A stretch of DNA of 64,000 nucleotides from Myripristis murdjan. Its lineage: Eukaryota > Chordata > Actinopteri > Holocentriformes > Holocentridae. The notes below the pieces were generated by a model. That model saw nothing but the letters and a program-made list of their open reading frames with translations. It ran no database searches and was not told the DNA's origin. Location of the stretch: NCBI RefSeq assembly GCF_902150065.1, contig NC_043980.1, positions 10,141,054-10,205,053 on the forward strand, in the 5' to 3' direction. Below, piece by piece: positions 56,522-64,000 of the stretch (its first letter is position 1; each line of letters begins with the position of its first letter). The position numbers and the translations under genes are program-made.

Positions 56522-58298
56522 TAGGGATGGGCGGGGTTAACCGGGTACCCGACTATCCGAGGGGAGAATTTGTTACTCGGTTACAAATTACTACTCGGTT
56601 ATCCGCGGCATACAAAAGTCCCCAGTCCAGCTTAGGATCAAACTACATTTATACAACAGGTAGATCCGACCGAGCAATCTGATTGGTCAATCAGACGTTT
56701 AGAATGTGCTCAAATGAGCAATTGAGTACGGCTAGCCGTGCTTAAATGAAAAAAAAAAAAAAAAAAAAACCTCATCACTGAACATATTACTCCTCCCGCA
56801 ATATTAGCTATTTCCTGAGTCTGTGTGGTTTCCATGGCAACGCAAAACGTTTCACTGAAACCCGCATCAAAAGCCGCTGTCAGCTTTGTTAGCCTGCATA
56901 ATGGACCGTTTGGTTGTCAATTTTGATTTGTTTGGCGACCTAAGTTTGGATAAACGGCTGAGCGAGGAAGACAAGACAGAAGAGAAAAAGGAGAGATACG
57001 CGAGAGTGACGAGTGAAGAGCTGGATCAGCTGGAGAGGTCAGGAAATGAAGCCGGTACGGCCCAGTCAACGTCTTGGGCCGTCAAATGTCTACAAGACTA
57101 CCTGACAAACACCGGGCAAACAGCTGATTTCTCACCTAAGGAAAGAAGAGCTAAACAAGATCCTCCGTGAATTTTATGGGGCTTTAATTTCTAGGCTATA
57201 ATAGAGAATGAAATGCGGAGTCAGCACCACGGACAGTAGGCTACCTGTAAGATTTTCCACGGAGATGTGCGGCTATAACTTTGTTCTTGTTATTAATGTG
57301 CTAATGTAATCAGTTATTAATCAGCCTATTAATCGTTATTAATTTGTTTAGTCTTTATGAGTTGCCAAGACCATTGATTTAATTAATTTATCAATTCGTT
57401 TGCATCTGTACACTGACGTGAACATTTAATAAATCGACACATCTGAGAAAACTGTCGTCTTTATTTCAGAGGTAAATTGATAACAGCCTGAAAAGGTAAT
57501 TAGCAAAAGCCTCCGAAAGGTGGGGCTGAAATTATATAACTCTGTTCAGCCTTAATGTGACTGCTTACTGTTACTTTTGCTGCTTAGCCACATTAATCGG
57601 AGCTGACGTTAAATTGGAGTAACGCAGCCCCAGCTGGAATAACACATCGGCCGGTGAGTTTATGAAAAGATAGATGTTTGTTGTGGTGCTGACACTGGAA
57701 AGCAGTAGCCTGTATTTAAATATAACTGTTAATATAAGTTGGTTGTAGATAAAGATCAGCTGTGTCGCTGTCACGGCACCTGTTAGATTAAAAATGACTG
57801 AGAAGTCGGCAGAAGTAGGCTATAACTATCGGTCCATGAAAAAAAAAATTCCAGCGGATATTCTATAGTAACAACATGATTGAGCTAGCAAATAAATAAT
57901 TTAGTCTAACATCTAGATAGATATACATTTTCAATTTTCAGAGAGAGGGTACCTACTTAGCTATGCGCATCTACACCGAAGACTGCTTATTCCGTCAGCT
58001 TCGTGAACACTGGTTGAGACCGATTTAATTAATAAATGGATTCAACCACGCACACCAGGGAGCATTTATACATGTTTATTTTATTTAGCCTACTCGGACA
58101 TGGATAAAACATGAAAGCAGTCTACCACCAAGATAACGATGACTGTGAAAAACGTTTTCTCCTCGATTAAACAGGGGTATACTGATGCACTGTATATGAA
58201 CGATTTTATGTGTCCCCATTTAGCCTAATTACTCGGGTACTCGAGTAGGCCCAGGCTAGGTTACTCGGTTATAAAATTAATCTAAATGCGCATCCCTA
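56522..58298. mobile_element. hAT element, 1.8 kb, carrying a gene fragment
   Basis: Ends TAGGGATG and CATCCCTA, flanked by perfect 8-base duplications CTCTTCAG at 56,514-56,521 and 58,299-58,306. Subterminal ACTCGG/CCGAGT motifs are clustered at both ends, as is usual for hAT transposase binding. No hAT transposase is seen. It holds a Crypton/DUF3504-like coding fragment at 56,901-57,190. Shares the TAGGGATG terminus with the element at 9,971. Confidence 0.92.
56901..57190 (+). pseudogene. Crypton/DUF3504-like N-terminal fragment
   Basis: From MDRLVVNFDLF the frame encodes an acidic, charged leader, then RYARVTSEELDQLERSGNE and TSWAVKCLQDYLTNTG. This matches in pattern the N-terminal helical domain of KIAA1958/QRICH1/ZMYM-type proteins derived from Crypton recombinases. 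The frame ends at a TGA at 57,168-57,170. A one-base shift in a run of A/G near 57,141 would continue with EELNKILREFYGA, the next conserved segment of that family. So it is a broken captured exon or a degraded element gene. The tyrosine-recombinase core is absent. Confidence 0.55.
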
Positions 58299-58662
58299 CT
58301 CTTCAGTTTGTATCCTCTCTCTGCTCCACCGTACCCACTGGGAGATGAAAATGTCCGCAGTTTGTTTCAACATGTAGACTTTTGTTTTACACGTGTAACG
58401 TTAAATACAACGTTTTTGACGTTTTGCATCAGTGGTAACTTTTTTATTGACTTACCAGTCAACAACAACCTGAAGTGTTCGATTGGGAATTATTTTATTG
58501 CTATATATAGACCTTTATTTTCTCCTGGGTAGAAACGAAACTTGTATTTTTAGCAGTAACACAATTTTAGTATGAACAATTATCATGTGGCTTTTATTTG
58601 GATACTTGTTGGTTGCAAAGAAGCAAGAAAAAAATCAGAAATAAAGATAGAGCCTCTTGCAT

Positions 58663-58677
58663 CCACTAGATGGCAGC
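58663..58677 (+). promoter_or_regulatory. CTCF-like motif between tRNAs and dtx4
   Basis: CCACTAGATGGCAGC on the plus strand, a close match to the vertebrate CTCF core. It lies between the hAT element and the dtx4 5' region. Confidence 0.5.
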
Positions 58678-59232
58678 ATGTTATCGCATACTCGCCAATA
58701 TATATTCTCAGGTTTTTAACTGCTGTTAATCTAGCCCAACCTAACCAATTTATTTTTTATTTTTTATTTTATTTTTTTTTTTTAGGATTTTGTTGTCTTC
58801 ATTAAATGAGTCTCTGTCAGGAAGGGTTGCAACAACAACAGGAGGAAGAGCTCTGGGTCTCACAGCAATGAAACCATGAATATTACAGTCACAATCACAT
58901 ATTATTTAATCATTTAAATAGACTCTAAAAGTTGTTACTCACAATATATCGGGGTACAGAAACCACTAGGACCGTGAACATGACATGTACCACTTAGAAA
59001 TTAACTCATTTAGAGAACTAACCAAAATAATAATCACTATTGAAATCACAAGTTTCACTCTTGCCGTCATGGACAGAGTAGACAGTATAATTCAAAACTA
59101 AGTGAACAACAACAAAACCCTCCCAAATAATCGGTGATTTGAATCTATTTGGAGGATCTGGCATGAAAAGTGCTTGGGGGCTTCTGTATTTTTAGGGCAC
59201 CAGTGGTTTTGTCGGCCGTCACTCCCTGGGAG

Positions 59233-59339
<107 letters not shown>

Positions 59340-59399
59340 ACAGGGTGTTTGGGGGTGGGAGGCGCTGCTTACTCTCAGTCCCCTCTGGAGGCTCATATC

Positions 59400-59739
59400 A
59401 AGTTTTTTGAGGACAGAGTAAAGATGGACACGAAGGGATAAAGACGCACATGCCCAGTTTTCACCGCGTCGCGTCATGGGCATCCCAATAGTTTTTCACT
59501 CATAACGCAGGACTTAATTCTAAGATTTCCTTTTGACTGGATTTATTAATGGTTTGAAAAGAGAAAGAAGGAGGTTTTGGCCGCATATCCGCGACCACCT
59601 GAAGACTGAAAAGAGAGCCAAGATGGAGCACAAAGGACGAAGGGGTAGAATTAATTCATGAAGGAGGGTTTTAGGGTCCTGGGTTTTGTTCCGTCAGCTG
59701 AGGACTAGAAGAGTGGATCCAGAGGAGCTTTTCCAACAG
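59400..59739 (+). other. dtx4: Putative 5' UTR exon of dtx4
   Basis: The right edge is a good donor, TCCAACAG|GTGATT, at 59,739-59,740. The upstream sequence is purine-rich and non-coding. The first coding exon begins with an acceptor and 16 bases of leader, so an upstream untranslated exon is required; this is the best candidate. The left edge is unknown. Confidence 0.4.
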
Positions 59740-60140
59740 GTGATTTTTTTTTTTTTTTTTCAATTCCCATCCTTTGTGTGCATGGGAAACGTCAGTGCAT
59801 GCATGAATGAATTCACCTCAATGACTAACCATGCGTAGAAAGTAGCCTTCAATGCAAACATTGCAAATATGCTTCTGCTGCATGCATGCATTTGGTCGCA
59901 GAACAACAGAAAAACTGACTTGTGCGACATAAGACAATTTATTTATTAAATGTATTTATTTTGCCTAACTATATTTTCCACGAATCGGTATGTATAATGC
60001 CGTTATCGCATAAATTAGAAACATGACGACAAACAAAAATCTATCCAAATACCGTAATGAGCTCAATGAACATGCAATTTGTTCAGTCGTCAAATATGTT
60101 TGATAATGTGGGCTCCACCTTGGGTCCATTGTAAATGCAG

Positions 60141-60694
60141 GCGTTATCGGACAGCTACCGGCTAAGCATCCATTATCGGACGCGATCGCGTCTGAACCTC
60201 TTCTTTCCCCTTTACTGAAAAAATCTAGGAACAGAGACAGAACATACAGCCACTCCATACACATCCAGACTAGTTCTCCAGTACATTTCATTGTTTTTGT
60301 ATCATGGTATGGGAGAGCATCGACTCATCCGCTCTTACGGGCGAGATCAGGTTACTATGTCCCATTAAAACTACACATCCCCTCACCTTGTCAACGGAGT
60401 GCCTTTACAGAAAGGGAGAGGGATGCCAGCACACGGACCAAACAATAAGGCAAAGCATCGGCGTCCGATAATAGACCCAGCTTTGCTCGGCAGTATATAC
60501 ACACTGCATACTGCTAACTGTTACTTGACCTCTGAAAAATAGTTGCTTTTTACCCAGTCGACCAATGTATACATTTGTTAGCCTTACTTTGACGTTGGAG
60601 ACAATCATTTGATTGTGGTTATGTAGACAAAAAAGACGGGCTTATCGATTAAATGTCTCACCATAGTGAACAAAAATTGTGTCCGATAATGGAC
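60141..60694. repeat. Dispersed GTCCGATAATGGAC motif
   Basis: The near-palindromic motif occurs as TCCATTATCGGAC (60,169), GTCCGATAATAGAC (60,463) and GTCCGATAATGGAC (60,681), plus a partial GTTATCGGAC at 60,143. It lies in the putative first intron of dtx4, within CpG-containing sequence. Meaning unknown: transposon remnants or regulatory sites. Confidence 0.5.
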
Positions 60695-61598
60695 CGGGCA
60701 GTTAGGTGCGTTTGTATTAGGGGAAAAAAAAAAACAGTGTTATGCTTCATTTTTTCTGGGATCCGGACCAGTTGAACCTGTTCCTCTTGGAGAGTCTTTT
60801 ACTACTGAGGTTGCGTGGTGTAGGATGTCACTACTTTCTCAACACTTCAGTAAAGCTACGCCCCAAAATGCCGGATAAAACACACACTAGCTGGTACTAT
60901 CTATGTGGATAGCTTTGCTTCCATAAGAGAAAACCAACAAGGCGTTTTGTTAGCTCATATTTTCCACACGAGGCGATTTTTAACGCCGAAGCATAATCTG
61001 AGCGAAACGCCAACGTAAAAGGCCGTTGCTGGAAAGAAAAGAGCCGCTTGAGGAGACATCGTTGTGTCTGAAGGAGCAGCACATGTAAACCAAAATATCA
61101 AAGTGGCCTGTGGTGTGTACACTTCCTGGTGGACCCGACGGGAATTAGGGTGTTATAACAAAAAAGCAATCGGACGAGGACGGTGATTTGCCTCCCCGCT
61201 CGGCCATGCGGGGAGCTCGGGTCTTCGTGGCAGAATGTGTCGCCTTCCCCCGGTGTTAGCTCCGCTGGAGCTCCATGTAAGATTGCCATACCAAACCTTG
61301 CTTTGTGTTTTTGTTTAGGACTCACTCGGCCACTGTCTTCATCGCAAGACAGAGCGACGCCCAGACACTCACAAATAACATGTTTTAAACGAATTATGAA
61401 ATATAAATTAGGTCATTGTGTGTAAATGTCACTGTTTTTCGCTGTTGTGTGCTGGCCTCCGCTTACACCGGACAGGATTCGTTTGCCAACAACCCCCTCT
61501 CTCTCATTGCTGGGGGACTTTATCTATACTCTGGTAACAAATAAGCTTGTCCCTGACAATTTACTATCCGTGTCTTTTCCAGGGCCAACAGTAACAAT

Positions 61599-61809
61599 AT
61601 GCTCCTGGCCTCCGCCGTGGTGGTGTGGGAATGGCTAAACGAGCACGGCCGGTGGCGGCCCTACGGCCCCGCCGTCTCCCACCACATCGAGGCGGCCATC
61701 CGGAGCAGCGACCCCCGCGGAGGCAGCGTGGTGCTCGGCCAGGTGGACAGCCGGCTCTCACCGTACATCATCGACCTCCAGTCCATGCACCAGTTCAGAC
61801 AGGACACAG
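61599..61809 (+). CDS. dtx4: E3 ubiquitin ligase DTX4, first coding exon
   Basis: The exon runs 61,583-61,809: acceptor TTTTCCAG, leader, ATG at 61,599, donor CACAG|GTGAGAC, ending in phase 1. It encodes MLLASAVVVWEWLNEHGRW, GGSVVLGQVDSRLSPYIIDL and QSMHQFRQDTG, the start of the first WWE domain. The MLLASAVVVWEWLNE start separates DTX4 from DTX1, which has a longer leader. Known: Deltex proteins bind Notch ankyrin repeats through WWE domains and have a C-terminal RING/DTC ligase. Mammalian DTX4 also promotes TBK1 degradation. The remaining exons lie beyond base 64,000. The exon is strikingly GC-rich compared with its surroundings, as for first exons near CpG islands. Confidence 0.95.
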
Positions 61810-64000
61810 GTGAGACAGAGGGAGATGAGGGATTAATGTGATGTTTGAGGTGGTTTTTAGAGTTTTGTGCCACATAAGTCCCTCTCGTAGTAGAGGCTGC
61901 TGTTTGGGGTTTACTGACAGCAGTCAAGTTGACTGGCTTCCTTCTGCCAGGTGTACAAGCAAGATACAGTCACTTACTGAATCCCATTTGTCATATGCTG
62001 TCATGTTGAGTGTAATTTCACAATGCACCTCTTCAGTGCATGTGTCGTCACGTGGTTGTGGTCCAAGGGGACTCTCAGGAGCAACCTGTCTTAAATGGTT
62101 GTTGACCAAAAATACCCCACTGCCTCTGTACACTAGCCTTATGTGTCTCTTTGTTGGATAAAAGTGCAGCTCTGTCCATCAGGTCTCGCTAAATCCCTTC
62201 AGCCTAAGGCCCTAATTTAAGAAGTTCAATCTACTATTCTTGGATACATCCTAATAGAAACACTGTTTCAATATCCTGCTTGTGTCTGACCCAATTAGGT
62301 CTCAAGTGATAATTTAATGGGGGAAAAAAGGAAAAAAAAAGTCACACTAAGACACTTCAACACACTAAACAAACAGCTGTTGTTGATGTTGCTTATATTA
62401 TTATGCAAGTTTTGTTGTTTGGTCGTATTGTTTTCTTATTCCTGTGGATTCCGTTGAAATTTATCATTCAAGATGTAATGTTATGCCAGGAATTACAGCA
62501 ATTACAATAGAGTTTGCCACTACAAAATTTTTTACTGGTCCAAAATAGGGTTGTCATGATACTAGAATTTCTAACTTCATTATAATTCCTAGGAAAATAT
62601 TGATATTTGCTACCAGTGTCTATATAACAGAGTGGGATTGGCAACATATTAAGGGCCATAAAAATGGATTTAATCTGGGACTAAAAAGATATAAAACACT
62701 TCACACAGAATTTTTTTCCTTCTGTTAAATTAGTCTTAAAAATGAAGTTGCTGCACTAGGCCACCTAATCTTAGAAATTTGAAGCGACTATTTGTATATT
62801 AATAATTTAATACAGAGGGGTTGTGTGTTGTTAAGCATCTCACTTTATTTGCTAGTGAATAGTATTTTCTCTTTTGAGACTCAACTTAACTGATATTCAC
62901 GTAGACCTGATAGTCTCAGGCTGGTTAGCTTAGCCAAAATGGCTAATGTTCTTGGTAACATTACACAACAACAACAAACATTTCAGTTGCAATTGTTTAA
63001 TGCTTCAGTGATGTTGAAATGGAGGCTTTCACCAGCCTCTCCAAATTCTTTAACGGAGTGAGACAGCAATGAAGGTTTGATTTTTGATTTAGAGAAAACA
63101 GTGCACGTATGGATCCTGTAGGAAAGCAGTACAGGTGCCATTTTAAATTTTTAAGTATTGGCATTACCTGAAGTGTCAATACGTTTGACATTCCTAGTCT
63201 TAATACATCCACAGTAAATGTCAGGTTTTAGTTTCAGTCCCTCACAGTCAAAGAGCAAGGCCTCTCTAGAACTACTCTTTTGCACAGATTTTCAGCAGTC
63301 ATACAAAAAGAAATCCATTGTAAAAAAGCCACAGGGACCAACTTCACTGCTGACAGTAGAAGGTCTGAACAATTAATCAAAATATTATTGAAAATGATTT
63401 ATGGCCAAGTGCAATATTCAAACTGCAGGAGTTGCAATGTTTTGATAAAGGTAAAACCTGTGTTCTAAATGAAGTATAGTGATGCTATACAGACCTAAAA
63501 ATCATATTCTCCAGAAATAAAAAAACATGTTCATTTGATACAGATCCCTGCCAGAATCATCACTTTGACAGTTTTTTCAGTGAAAATTAGAAATATGATG
63601 CAAAAAGTATCATACCTACTAAAATTGCAAATCATATCGCAATGGCAATATCTGTGAAATTAATCACAGTTTTATTAATTAAACACTGTTTTACCGTATT
63701 GTTCAACCCTAGACAGTAGTCTCAGTAGACCAGAGGGCAATGCAGCCACAAGTCATGAGAGTCTCTCACCTTTTATTAACTGGAAAATCACTCGCTCCAC
63801 TTTTGCTGGGACCAACCTACATGTGTATAACATATTATTGAGGACATCCAGTTTATACTTGGTCTCTGTTGGTCAAACGGCATTCTGGGAAGCTTTACTG
63901 GACAGAGCGGAGACAGGTTGAGGGAAAGAAGCTACATCAAAAAAAGAGCATTTCATCACAAAGTAACAACAGAAATGCATTGTACATAACATATTGATGA
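61810..64000 (+). other. dtx4: dtx4 intron, to window end
   Basis: No further dtx4 exon is recognisable. AT-rich, with some repeat-like pieces, for example GGGTTGTCATGATACTAG near 62,546. Open frames here carry no known domain. Confidence 0.6.

Noticed and set aside
59965-60291. 108-residue minus-strand open frame upstream of dtx4
   Set aside because: No recognisable domain, Kozak context or splice signals. It lies in putative intron sequence with repeated GTCCGATAAT motifs. Chance open frame.

Overview
The window is from a teleost, probably a percomorph (spiny-rayed) fish. The evidence is intron-rich vertebrate genes with phase-1 Ig-domain exons, a fish-type Tc1 transposon, hAT elements with 8-bp target duplications, LINE and tRNA-SINE pieces, long GT and CT microsatellites, nuclear tRNA genes and the first coding exon of the vertebrate E3 ligase dtx4.

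Region 1 (1-38,903) is a tandem array of four minus-strand genes for CD22/Siglec-like inhibitory Ig receptors. Exon by exon they read: signal peptide, V-set, C2-set, a 30-residue V-like mini-exon, C2-set, V-set, C2-set, transmembrane exon, basic linker, tyrosine-motif tail. All splice phases agree, and the assembled reading frames close exactly for genes 2, 3 and 4 (636, 571 and 580 residues). Gene 1 loses its last exon off the left edge. Genes 1 and 2 share one transmembrane/tail module, with a canonical ITIM and further tyrosines. Genes 3 and 4 share a different, shorter module with one ITIM. Gene 2 resembles gene 3 at its 5' end and gene 1 at its 3' end, so the array looks built by unequal crossing-over within genes. 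The flanks are duplicated too: 17.8-21.8 kb matches 26.7-32.4 kb. This lets several mobile-element insertions be recognised by comparison with an empty paralogous site.

Region 2 (38.9-47.1 kb) holds a plus-strand gene for a single V-set membrane receptor with a J-like GxGT motif, a split V domain and a short lysine-rich tail. It carries a duplicated exon pair, one copy inside an inverted repeat. Splice phases make the two copies mutually exclusive.

Region 3 (47.1-59 kb) has no recognised protein gene. It contains an hAT transposase remnant, a solo LTR, three tRNA genes (Lys-CTT, Lys-TTT, Thr-TGT), a complete-looking hAT element carrying a Crypton/DUF3504-like gene fragment, and a CTCF-like motif. 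It may separate the immune array from dtx4.

Region 4 (59-64 kb) is the 5' end of dtx4 on the plus strand: a GT microsatellite, a probable 5' UTR exon, the first coding exon (start of the first WWE domain), then intron to the window edge.

Family names rest on remembered motifs and exon structure. No database search was possible.
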